A stretch of 64,000 nucleotides of DNA from Dipteronia dyeriana (Eukaryota; Streptophyta; Magnoliopsida; Sapindales; Sapindaceae). The translations under genes were made by a program, and so were the position numbers. A model generated the notes under the pieces. That model was not told the DNA's origin. It worked only from the letters and a program-made list of their open reading frames with translations, and did no database searches. Location of the stretch: the NCBI GenBank assembly GCA_032871835.1, contig CM065299.1, forward strand, positions 42,110,706-42,174,705, given 5' to 3'. Positions within the stretch are counted from its first letter, which is position 1. Every line of letters begins with the position of its first letter. Shown piece after piece: positions 22,971 through 33,978 of this stretch.

Positions 22971-23384
22971 GCTCAGAATTCTATGGTGGTCGAATTATTC
23001 TCTTGGAAAAATAAGAGCTGGCCGAAATTCTTAAGAGATACATATAGGACCATAAATCCTCTCCTAAGAGGATTTACTTGGTTGGCAAGAATCATTTCCT
23101 TAGGTGGATTTATTTGGTAGTTAAGAATCCTTTTCTAAAAGGAATTCTATCATGTACCAAGACTCCTAATCCAACTCAATAGTGTATTTGTAACCATATT
23201 AAAGACTTCCTAATTTGATTAGATAAATAATTCCTTTTATTTATCTACTTATCAAATATAGTATTTAATATTAATTATACTACCAATAATAGTATAATTT
23301 TAGGAGACCATCTCCTATTAGGAAAAAGATTTTGACTGTTAATTAAATAATTAATTAATCAACAAATTAATTAATTTCCATTTA

Positions 23385-23388
<4 letters not shown>

Positions 23389-23415
<27 letters not shown>
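23389..23415. repeat. (AT)n microsatellite
   Basis: About 13 AT repeats inside the copia LTR at a position where the other LTRs have mixed AT-rich sequence. A shorter run lies at 21923-21942 in the leader. Confidence 0.95.
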
Positions 23416-23420
<5 letters not shown>

Positions 23421-24676
23421 GCTATTCTAAATAGCCTTGCCACCCAACACATATATATGGGCCATATATTTTATTTATTTATTTTTATTAAATCCATTGG
23501 ACCTTAATAAAAAGTCCACCTGTGAACCAGACCTATTCTTACAAAACAAACAAGTTTACATGCCTTAATACAATTCTAGATGGACCCCTAAATTGGTCCG
23601 GTAGAATATATCAAGTGATCCATGCAAGTTCGTATGGATTGGGGATCTTGGCGGGCTATCTAAATTTAAGCTCCAATAGACACAACCCAATCACAATCAA
23701 CAAATAATTCACTTAGGTCCGATCTATTTAATTTTAGTTCATTCCACTAAAGAACTAAAATTAAACTCTTAAATAAAGATAGAATAAGTTGATGTTACTC
23801 ATTCATACCCTAAACAACCTTATTGGAGAAAGTGTATCCTCGTGAAGAATATTAATAATCGCCAAGAGCTCATAGACCGTCTATAGCTCTCCAAGTTACC
23901 ATATTTACTCATATGACTATATATTTTGACCTTGGATATTTTGACTTGTCTAGAAGCCATGTTTCAATAGACACTATTGAAAATTTAACGTTAAGATTTA
24001 ATATCCAATACCTCGAAACGTCCATATGATGATATTCTACTCTCATTTAATAAATGGAGCCACTATGTCCATATCTATAAATGAAGTCCTCTATCGATTA
24101 AGAAATGAATATCACCAAACTATTGAGGATAGACTATGCTATATAATTGTACTCATTGATAGCTCAATTGATAACACTTACAACCATAAGTCCATCATTT
24201 ATCTCAGGATTGAGATAGACACCCTGATTATCTTCAAATGAAAACTTTTATCCGTTGACTGTTCTAGATAAAGTATTTCATTGTGATCCAATTCAATGCA
24301 CCCAGTACACTAGATTCTTTTGCCCAAAGATACCACACTTTGATGATGTTAGACTCATCATAACACACTTGATCCCACTCAAATGCTAGCAAAAGAATCT
24401 ACAACTTTGACAAGATAAAGGCACTTAACCTTTTATCTTAAGTTGTGAATATTATTCAAGACTAACTAAAAAATTGTGTCTACCTCATATATATCTAGAT
24501 GTATGAACACTTTTTCTTTTCTCATAGTCTTTTGACCTTATGATTATTTACTTTTGACAATTATAATAATTAAACTCTAAATGCTATAATATTTGTTAAA
24601 CTTGAAATCACTTTATTACTATGAAAAGATTGTCAAATACATTATTACACTCTTGCTATCAAGCATAATCCTAACA

Positions 24677-27560
24677 GAGCCAAGGAGGAAGGAAGGATTG
24701 ATCTGGCTTCTCTAAGAATTCAGTTACATCTTTGCTTGGAGTCATGACGAGATGCCCGAGATTCCGATATCGTTAGCAGCTCACCTACTGTCAGTAGACC
24801 CAACTTTCAAGCCCATCAAGCAGAGGAAGCATCACTTCAAGGAAGAGAGAAATACTGCGGTCCAAGAAGAAGTAGACAAGTTTCTCAAAGCATTCTTTAT
24901 CAGAGAAGCACACCACCCCGAATGGATTGCCAATGTGGTCATACTTACAAAGAAAATGGGAAGTGGTAAATGTGTGTCTACTACACCGATCTCAACCGGG
25001 CATGCCCAAAAGATAGTTTTCCTCTACCAAAAATTGACCAGCTTTCATTGACATATTCTTGGGGTACAACCAAATTATGGTGCAACCCAAATTATGTTGC
25101 ACCCAGCAATCAAGACAAGACTAGCTTTATCACGGGACAAGGTCTGTACTGCTACAAGGTGATGCCTTTCATCCTCAAGAATGCGGGAGCAACCTACAAG
25201 CGATTGGTCAACCAACTTTTCAAGTTAGAGATTAGAAAGCTAGTGGAGGTATACGTATATGATATGATCACCAAATCTTAGGAAGTAGAGGAACATCAAG
25301 ACCATTTTTAAGGAACTTTCCAGATAGTAAGAGAGAATCGAAAGCGGCTAAATCCACCCAAGTGTGCCTTCGAGGTGATTGCGGGAAATTTCTTGGGTTT
25401 TATGCTGAATGAGAAAGGGAATTGAAGCAAACCCGGAAAAGATCCAAGCTTTCCTGAACCTAGACTTTCCTACCACTCTCAAACAAGCCCAAGTATTGAT
25501 AGGGCGTATAGCAGCGTACAACAGGTTCATTTCACATTCCACGGATAAACGTCTCCCCTTCATTAAAGCCATCGAGCAACGGAGGAACATTAAATGGGAC
25601 AAGGATAGCGAGTGAGCTTTTCAGGACTAAAAAAGTACATCACCAGCCTACCGCTACTAGTTAAGCCAATGGTGGGAGAATAGTTACAAATGTACCTGTG
25701 AGTGTCAGAAACTGCAGTAGGTGGGCATTTGGTCAAGAAGTGCGATGACGGGACTATATACCTATCTACTATTTTAGCCATGCGCTATCCAAGCCAAAGA
25801 AGAACTACCTCTTCCTTGAAAATCTCGCATTTGCCTTGGTTACCTCGACTAGAAAGCTACACTCTTATTTTTAAGCCCATGCAGTGGCGTTAGTGACTGA
25901 TCAATTCGTCAATTTTTATAGAGGCCAGACGTATCTGGAAGACTAGTCCTGTGGGCTTTGGAGCTCACCCAGTTTGACTTGAAGTATAAATCTCGAATGA
26001 CAATCAAAGATCAGGCTCTAGTAGACTTGGTAGTAGAGTTCTCATCCCTGTCAAGCGAAGAGACCCAATAACACTAGGTTCGGCTCCTAAAAAGCTTTTA
26101 GAGGGCAACAATTGGCCAGAAAACTATAAAGCCTAGACCTTTTACATTGATAGAGTGTATGGACAGGCAGGGAGAGCAGCTGGCATAGTCCTGATTGACC
26201 CTAAAAGGACTGAATGTTGCCATTATTTTAGGTTTGAATTTAGAGCATCCAATAATGAAGCAGAGTACGAAGCTCTCATAGTTGGTATGAAGGTCACCGA
26301 CGAGCTTGGGGCCGAGTATTTGCACATCAAGAGTGACTCGTTGATCATCGTCAACCAGGTTATGAGATTTACCAAGCAAAAGGCAATCGCATTGCTGCCT
26401 ACCTAAAGCTTGTCCAGCAACCAAGGGAAAGGTTCAAGGGATTCCGGATCGAGTAGATACCTTTTCTGTAAAACCATCGGACGAATGACTTAGCAAAGAT
26501 AGCCGCAAATAGAGGTTAAGCTCTACCTAAATAAGTACCCTTTCAGGTGATCTCCCAATTGAGCATAACGATAGGTAAAGAAATCTACCCCGTGGAACAG
26601 ATACCCTGTTGGATGGACCCGATAGCTGTCTACCTCCAAAAAGGAAAGTTTCTCGAAAACCCCGACCAAGCCCAAAAATTCAAGAGGTTGTTAGTTCGGT
26701 ATTGCCTGGTAGATGGGTACCTATACAGGAGGGGTAAATCCCTTTCTTTGCTTCGATGTCTTAATTCAGACAATGCCAATTGGGCATTAAGAGAGGTCCA
26801 TTCTAGGGACTGCGGGAATCACATTGGTGGGGAGACTTTAGTGTATCAAGTGCTCCGCATGGGATATTACTGGCTAACTATTCACTAAGACACAAATGAG
26901 TTTGTACAGTCCTATGCACTATGCCAGAGGACCTCGAACTTGAGTCACCTACCACTAGAGCGGCTATCATCTTTAAGTTCACCCTACCCCTTAGCCATGA
27001 AGGGAGTCAACCTGATCGGTTTGCTTCCTACCGTTTCTAGATAGGCTAAGCATGTTATCGTGGCAATCGATTATTTCGCAAGGTAAGTCAAAGCAGGATC
27101 TCTTTCCCAGATTTCAAAGGAAAATACAACAAGGTTCATTAAAACCAACGTCGTTTGCAGGTTTGGGATGACTCAACTCATCATAATAGTTGACCTAGGT
27201 AAACAGTTTGACAATGCTCGATTTAAAGACTTCTGTGAAGCCTTGGGAATTGACCTCAGGTTCGCTTCAATAGCCCTCCCTCAAACTAATGGGCTAATTG
27301 AATCCACCAACAAGACTGTTAATAAGCTGTTGAAGAAGAAACTACAGTAGAAGAAAGGCAAGTGGGCTGAGGAGCTTCCCGAGGTTCTCTGGGAATATCA
27401 AAACATAAAAAGGACAGCTACTGGGGAAACACCTTACTCTTTGGCCTTCGGGGTAGAATCAGTCCTTCCTATCGAGCATAAACTGACCTCATTCAGGGTG
27501 CAACACTTTAAACAAGAGAGCAATGAGGTCAAGCTCTAAGCCATTCTAGACATATAGGAA
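24677..27560 (+). pseudogene. Gypsy F pol: RT, RNase H and integrase
   Basis: The order RT, RNase H, integrase identifies Ty3/gypsy. RT: 'HHPEWIANVVILTKK' near 24900 and, near 25250, 'VEVYVYDMITKS' where the catalytic YIDD reads YVYD. RNase H: 'FEFRASNNEAEYEAL' near 26230 and 'HIKSDSLIIVNQV' near 26325. Integrase: 'NHIGGETLVYQVLRMGYYW' near 26818, a damaged zinc motif (SYALC), 'VAIDYFAR' near 27060 followed by a stop, 'GKQFDNARFKDF' near 27198, and 'PQTNGLIESTN' near 27282. Several stops and frameshifts break it, and about 170 bp of RT are lost near 25060. The N-terminal side is cut by the copia LTR; the element continues at 48132 beyond D. Confidence 0.93.
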
Positions 27561-27757
27561 GAAAAATAAGACTGGGTATCTAAAAAAGTAGCAGTTTACC
27601 ATCCCTGATTGTATTATTCACGAGCTGTTAATTTCTCTATTTTCGACTGTATTCTCCACGACTAAATTCACCATGACCGCCTCGAGACCAGTGATTGGTC
27701 GGGAAAGCCCCCTCACCAACCTTGATGCCTTGGTCAGCCAACCACCCCAAAGAAGGG
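27561..27757 (+). repeat. Gypsy F spacer and first part of its tandem repeat array
   Basis: After integrase about 110 bp show no coding signal. The last 85 bp ('cctcgagaccagtgattgg' to 'ccaaagaaggg') are a diverged part of the 97-bp unit found at 48132-48519. Element D inserted at AAGGG within this array. Confidence 0.8.
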
Positions 27758-28838
27758 TGTTAATAGCCAAATTTGGCTAGAGACCAAAGGGAAATTTTCC
27801 ACTCTCCTAGCCCGAGTCTAAATCTGGGATTACATACCATGGTACCACGATTCCGGGGGTCAAGCTATTGAGCCACCCCGCAGAAGCAATGACAGGCCGA
27901 CACATATTGGAAACACCCCAAGTGAAGCTTGACACAATCAGATCAAGCTCCTTATACGGAAGCAGAAGCCCGTAACATGCCTCATACAGGACGATCCAGT
28001 CTTCTCGAGGTAAAAATTACCTCGCAACCCTCAAAAAGCTCGCCGTCCTCTTTAGACGTAAAGGGGGACCTATAAGGACATCAAGTTCGAACTATTGTAT
28101 CGATCCACTTCGCAAAAGAAAGATTTGAACCTATCCGGACAGGTAGGAGGAAGCTCGTCGAAGCTCCATTACCACCAAAAAATGCCTATAGGGGCATCTC
28201 AAGCTCCGAGGGACCAGGAAAGGTCATACCAAGCTCCTGGTACCAAAACCAGAATACATGTATACCTCTCTCTTTAAGAAAGCGAACGCCATACTCGACG
28301 GCCTCTATGAGGCGTCACGCAAAGAAGGTGTACTGAATCTTATCCACACTCCAACAAACATTAAAACATCGCGTACGTACAGGGCAAGTGATTTTAACCT
28401 AATAGGACTTGGGCAAGATATTCTCAAATCTATTGTTAATCAAAGTTAACAATGTTTAAAACTGAGGATCCCGCCTGATAAGGGGGGATTGGATTCGAAG
28501 AATAATGACGGGTGTATCATGAGTTTAACATAATACGACTATGTATAAATAGGCCTGATCATGAAAGAGGAAAAGGGGAAGATGAACTTTAGCCTATATT
28601 CTGTGATTAGAACACAGCTACCAATGTTGTCTACTTTTCGACAAGCACGAAGCCACCACCCTACTATACCTATAGAGATTAAAAGCATTTGAGGGATTTT
28701 TGTATGATATACATAATTGATAATAAAAGTGTTATATTCTCTTTCTCATTGTATTAACATCTCTTTTAAACATTCACAGGTAGTGGCCTCAAGGGTGTAA
28801 ACTAAAATTCCTCACCCCGAGTAAATTTTCCATTAACA
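27758..28838 (+). repeat. 5' LTR of element D
   Basis: The 1081-bp LTR runs from TGTTAATAGCC to CCATTAACA and matches 46966-48131 over its whole length. It lacks about 60 bp near 28780 that the 3' LTR has ('ctaggtaccaaaggaacc'). Opening motif 'ccaaatttggctag' is shared with F and, in reverse, with E. Confidence 0.93.
28544..28552 (+). promoter_or_regulatory. TATA box in the D 5' LTR
   Basis: TATAAATAG, preceded by 'ataatacgactatg'. The same position holds TATAAATAA at 47783 (D 3' LTR) and TATAAATAC at 52787 (F LTR). Confidence 0.65.
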
Positions 28839-28843
28839 CTTTC

Positions 28844-28859
28844 TGGCACCGTCTGTGGG
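28844..28859 (+). other. Primer binding site of element D
   Basis: TGGCACCGTCTGTGGG lies five bases after the LTR end. One base (A at 28848) differs from the H version, TGGCGCCGTCTGTG. Confidence 0.78.
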
Positions 28860-28919
28860 TAAAACCCACACCTAACAAACCAAACTAAAAGTTTACATGT
28901 TCACAATTTTACAGAAATT

Positions 28920-30563
28920 ATGAGGCTCCAATCCTTCTAGAGACATCCCGAGGCATCAGGACAACCTTCTGCTAAGTCGACACGAAAGGTCCTAAGAAAA
29001 AGAAGGAAATTCCGGCACCGTAGCCAAGCTCCGGTCAAACCAACAACTCGCGGGCTTCGGGCCCTTCTATAATAAACCAGACCATGCTCGACCAATAAGC
29101 AGCGGCCTTCACTATCCGCCATCACTATCTTGTTGAGGGCATTGCATTCCATCTAGGAAATCCTAACACTCAGGGAGACCCAAGCAGGCCCAAAACTAGG
29201 CAGCCCGTCTTTGACCAATTGGGACCTCCCCCGTCAGAGCTAGTCCGTCATAGGACTGGGCCTCAACCCTCGATTAGGGAAAGGCTCGGGCCCATGCCCC
29301 CGGTGTCTGGTGGGCTAAAATGTTATCAATCCAAACGGGTCAAATCTAGAGTGGATGCCCTACTGGCTCCTCACTCGGCGGCTTCAATGAGGGAAAATCG
29401 GGTTAAAGTGGAAGGTAGTCAGCAAAGCCCCCGGGCAGATCCTGCTTATAGAGAAAACCAGGTGGAAATCACCAATTTATAAGAGGGATCCGATAGTGAG
29501 GAGTCTAAGGTCAACTCAAAGAAACCTGGGAACAAGCGCCTGATGGGTCAGCTAGAAAAGCTTCAGAAAGAGATCCAGCAGAAAAAGAAGGGAAAGCACA
29601 AGGAGGTCAATAAAGATCCCTTAAGCGAAATGAAAGCTCCTTTCACTAGAAGGATCCAGGAGGTTGAACTCCCACTAAAATTCAAATGCAAGCAGACAAG
29701 TTCTCTGGCACCGAAAACCCTTTAAGCCACCTTGAGGACTTCATCCAGCAAATGAAAGTCTAGAATGCAACCAAGACTGCCATGTGTAGGATGTTCCCAA
29801 CCACCCTGACTGACTACGTAAAGACATGGTTTAAGAAATTACCGGTTGTTAGCATAGATTCATTCATAAAGCTATTAACCGACTTATACTCACAATTCTA
29901 AGGGGTCAAACCATGTCCAAAAGATCCCATACACCTTCAATATGTTATTCGGGAATGGGGGCGAAACACTTAGATCATATATGGAGCGTTTTCACAAGGA
30001 AGTCATCCAGATGGGAGTCTTTACTGACCCTTGCCAATTTTTGATCCTTCGCTAAGCGACCTCTAGAGACCTATCAGGAGGCCTATGATCGGGCTCTTCA
30101 GTAGGTCAAAATTGACGAACAGCTCAATGTCAAGATGTAGCATGACGAGATGAGAGTAGCAAAGCTCCAAAAGAAGGAGGTGCTCCAACCTCAGCCAGCG
30201 CTGAAAATCAAGTACAAACCTCCCAACAGGTCATAGTACAGGTTACCCGTTTAACAACCTAGGCAAGAGAGGTACCCCAAAAAACCTTCCCCAATGACTG
30301 TAGCCCCTATTACACGAGATGAAAAGGGGTATGATCATCACACCCTTTTGAACGCTTCCCGAGAAATAAACAACCTCGCTATTCGGGATAAGAGGCTACT
30401 TCAGAAGCCTGCACCCATGAATGCCCCGACAGACAGGAGAAATAGGTACAAATACTGGGACTGTCATAAAGACTTGGGGCACAATACTTCAAAGTGTTAT
30501 AACCTACATAACCATATTGAGGCTCTGACAAGGGAAGGATGTTTGATAAAATTCTTTCAATAG
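28920..30563 (+). pseudogene. Gypsy D gag
   Basis: The N-terminal part is low in conservation, with a charged stretch near 29540-29620 ('LEKLQKEIQQKKKGKHK'). The retrotransposon gag core follows ('RRIQEVELPLKFK' near 29650, then after a frameshift 'NPLSHLEDFIQQ', 'MFPTTLTDYVKTWFKKLP' and 'LETYQEAYDRAL'). The C-terminus has 'RRNRYKYWDCHKDLGHN', the Tat-type single zinc knuckle in which the first Cys is replaced by Trp; the E copy keeps FCDFH. There are at least two frameshifts and many stops. It encoded the particle protein; protease follows downstream. Confidence 0.88.
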
Positions 30564-30834
30564 GTCAGGGACAACGTACAAACAAGAAGGGGTACAAGTA
30601 GATATCTGTGACCATACTGAAAAGAGGAAGGGGGTCATAAGGATTTGGTGCAACAAATCCAGGTGATACACACCATTACATAGGGATCTACCCTTGCTAG
30701 AACCAACAACAGTTCTAGGAAAAACCACACAAGGAAGATTCCCTGTGTTAACAAGGACAAGGATATCTTAAAGGTCGATAAAAGCCCGGCAAGTTCATCC
30801 CAGACAGCCCAGATTGTATTCACTAAAGTAGATG

Positions 30835-31320
30835 TCTACAACACTGTACATCCTCACGATGACCCTATGGTGATCACAATATAGATTGCCAATTGCGTGG
30901 TCCACCACGTGCTCATCGACACAGGCAGCATTATAGACATCTTTCCTAAAGATACCTCAAAGAAGCTGAATTTGAAGCATTATTTCTACAATAGCTGCTC
31001 AACCCCGCTATATGGCTTCATTGGGATTCAATCATACCGATGGGTCAAAGATCCTTCCAGTGATCGCCAAAACCGTACCCTTCCAACAGAATATTATGAC
31101 CGATTTTGTTATGGTTGACACCCCGTCGGTCTACAATGCTAGGAAAACCTTTCCTGACATCCTTGAAAGAGGTCGTGTCCATCTATCATAATATCCTAAA
31201 GTTTTATTGTGGGGGACAAGGTAGAGGAGGTGCGTAGTGACCAGCAAGCAGCCAAGAAAAGCTACGCATTGTCTGCTAGTCCAGTACTTTTGGAGAATCA
31301 GTTCGCGTAAGTTGTAACAA
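30835..31320 (+). pseudogene. Gypsy D aspartic protease
   Basis: The translation contains 'VLIDTGSIIDIF', the catalytic DTG motif of a retropepsin, near 30908, followed by 'KKLNLKHYFYNSC' and 'LYGF'. The conserved C-terminal 'YNA.PGRPFL' seen in E is broken here by a frameshift near 31140. It would cleave the gag-pol polyprotein within the particle. Confidence 0.87.
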
Positions 31321-32543
31321 TTCAAGATATGGAATCACCAGTGACGACCCTAGGAGATATAGAGATCGCCGATCATCCAGAGGATGACCCCTTGGTACTG
31401 GAAGAGGAAGAACCAAGCAGAGAATAGGTGAGCGGGCACCCAGTGGATAAATTAGAAGAAGTAATTGTCAGAAGTCATAATCCCTCCAAGGTAGTCAAGG
31501 TCAGGGCTACCCTCGAGCCAAGAGTGAAGGAAGGTTTGATCTAGCTTCTTTGTGAATTCAGTGACATTTTAACTTGGAGTCATAACGAGATGCCAGGGAT
31601 ATTGATATCATTGGCTGCTCTTGGATTAGCTGTAGATCCGACCTTCAAGCCCGTCAAGCAAAAAAGACGTCACTTTAACACTGAAAGGAAGGATGTTGTT
31701 CAAGAGTAAGTGGATAATTTGATCAAAGCATGCTCCATCAGAGAAGCATGCTACCCCGAATGGATTGCCAATGTGGTCATGGTCACAAAGGAGAAAGGAA
31801 AGTGGCGTATGTGTGTCGACTACACCGAACTCAACCGGACGTGTCCAAAAGACAGCTTTTCTCTACCAAATATTGACCAACTGGTGGACTCCACTGCTGG
31901 AAACAAGCTCCTTAGCTTTATGGATACATTGTCAGAGTTCAACCAGATTATGATGCACCCCACTGACCAAGATAAGACCAGCTTCATCATAGGCAGGGTC
32001 TTTATTTCTACAAGGTAATGCCTTTTGGCCTAAAAAATACGGGAGCCATATACCAGCAGTTGGTTAATTGATTGTTCCAACTGGATATAACGAGAACAAT
32101 GGAGGTGTACATAGATGATATGATCACTAAATCCTAGAAAGCGGAAGAACACCATGAACATCTCCGTAGGACTTTTGTGATAGTAAGGGAAAACCAAATG
32201 CGTTTGAATCCTGAAAAGTGTGCTTTTGTAATAACATCGGGAAAGTTCATGGGCTTCATGGTTAATGAGAGGGGAATCGAGGTGAACCTAAAAAGGTCCA
32301 AGCAATCCTGAACCTAGATTCCCTTACTACTCTTAAACAAGTCCAAGTTTTGATAGCACGTGTAGCAGCGCTCAACAGGTTCATCTCACGTTCCACGAAT
32401 AAGTGCCTTCCCTTCATCAAATCCATCAAACAGAGGAGGAACTTGAAATGGGACAAAGACAACGAGTAGTCTTTTCAGAACTTAAAAGAGTAATCGCCAA
32501 CCCATCGTTGCTAGTAAAGCCAAGGTCAGGAAAAAATTACAAG
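31321..32543 (+). pseudogene. Gypsy D reverse transcriptase, cut by element E
   Basis: Signatures in order: 'YPEWIANVVMVTKEKGKW', 'CVDYTELNRTCPKDSF', 'LLSFMDTLSEFNQIMMH' (motif A), 'PFGLKNTGAIYQ' (after a frameshift near 32000), 'MEVYIDDMITKS' near 32100 (catalytic YIDD intact), then 'KFMGFMVNERGIEVN' and 'ALNRFISRSTNKCLPF'. It ends at ACAAG (32539-32543) where E is inserted and resumes at 44610. Stops near 31710, 32137 and 32469 and two frameshifts make it non-functional. Confidence 0.93.
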
Positions 32544-33660
32544 TGTTAACGGAGAATTTACTCAAGGTGAGAATTTCCGGTTAACAACCTCGAGACCACT
32601 ACCACGTAGGTGGGGGCCGGGGTTGGTACCTTAGGTACCTAACCTGATTGAATAAAGGTGGATGTGTAATGCATATATGAATATAATGAGAAAGGGAATG
32701 TAATGGCTTTATTATTAACCGTGAATATCGTACAAAAAGACTCTTAAACACTCTCAATCTCTCTGGGATACAGTAGGGTGGTAACCTTGTGCTTGTCGAA
32801 TAGTAGAATACAATGACGACCGTGTTTCGGTTATAGAATTTAGGCCAAGAATCCTTTCTTCCTTTCCCTCTGGCGATAATGCTTGGGTATATTTATACAT
32901 GGTCCGAATGGTTTAAACTTGTTGATCTCCCACCCTGATTCTCTGAATTTATTCCCTCATTATCAGACAAGATATTTTATTTAAAAGTTATTGACTTTTA
33001 ATTAATAACGGATTCGAGAATATCTTTGGTGAAGATAAGCTTGCTTTCTTTTTGGACTCAATCTCTTGCCATACACGTACGTAGAGTTTTAATGTTCGTT
33101 GGAGTGTAGATATGATCTTTTGTGTATTCATGTCATGATTCTTCAAGGAGGTCGTCGAGTGAGGTGTTCATTGTTTCACAGAGCAAGGTAGACCCATGCC
33201 TTAGGTCTGGTCCCAGAAGCTTGGCCTGATCTTTCCTTGTCCTTTAGAGCTTGAGACGGCCTTATGGCCACTCATTGGTGGTAGCATGGATTTGGGAAGC
33301 TTCATATTTCTCATCCAGATAGGTTCGAATCTTCCTTCGAAGAGACGAAGCAATACTGTAGTGAAAGATGGGCACTTATGGTTCTCTCTTTATGCTTGGG
33401 AGGATGGCTGGCTTCTGGAGAGGCTACAAGGTAGTTTTGACCTTGGGAAGCCTTGATTTGGTGGAAGGATCTCGATTCGTTCCTATCAGGCTTTAACTTT
33501 GATGCTTCCTGAGCTTGGTAACCTTTCCTTGCTTTTACGGAGTGGTTCTGAAGCTAGACCCCAGAAACCAGTGTTCTAGGATAGGTGATCTCGGGTTTGG
33601 GTTCGGCTTGGGAGAGTAGAAAATTTCTCTTTGGTCCTTAGCCAAATTTAACTATTAACA
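32544..33660 (-). repeat. 3' LTR of element E
   Basis: Plus-strand ends TGTTAACGG and ACTATTAACA; 1117 bp, the same length as its partner. Minus-strand TATA-like TATAAATATAC lies at 32888-32898. Confidence 0.94.
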
Positions 33661-33836
33661 ATTTAGCTCTTTTATTGTTACCAAATCTGGGTAGAAATCT
33701 CCTCATTAATTATACCAGTGATATGACAGGAAAAGACCTGTGTATTCTCTAAGATAATCCGACTACATTACGGCTGCTCCCACGATTCGAGGCAAATCCG
33801 TCGAAGATTTTGTCGATGCCACAACTTCTCCAACCT

Positions 33837-33846
33837 CTATTTAAAC
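33837..33846 (+). promoter_or_regulatory. TATA-like box upstream of the antisense gene of E
   Basis: CTATTTAAAC lies 133 bp before the ATG at 33979. The same box is at 51812-51803 in F, about 139 bp before its ATG, and as CTATTTGAAC at 46703-46694 in D. Conserved position and sequence across three copies suggest a promoter for the antisense transcript; a start site is not shown. Confidence 0.55.
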
Positions 33847-33978
33847 TCGGCTTCTTTATCACTTTCCTCACACTTCACTTTTAAACTTCAAATTTTCAAA
33901 AATCCCTCTTCTTTGCAAACCTCTTTAGCTACGCCTATGTCCTTTCTCTTTTTCTCAGCCTCCAAACCCTATTCTATT

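Larger units (their letters stand above)
22058..24676 (-). repeat. Outermost copia LTR, next to gypsy F
   Basis: The 2619-bp LTR runs from TGTAGGG to CCTAACA. It is longer than its relatives because of a 388-bp internal duplication. It abuts gypsy RT sequence at 24677 (GAGCC, the expected target copy; the same pol sequence in element D reads 'ctcgagccaagag' near 31517). It therefore marks the insertion of the outer copia element into gypsy F; the other end is outside the window. Confidence 0.92.

Noticed and set aside
27749..27757. AAAGAAGGG as a polypurine tract of F
   Set aside because: It is part of the 97-bp repeat unit and of the target duplication, not the end of F; the real F 3' LTR is at 52079.
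27758..28838. One LTR shared by two tandem gypsy elements
   Set aside because: AAGGG flanks D at 27753 and 48132 and the F tandem repeat reconnects when D is removed, so this is the 5' LTR of a nested element.
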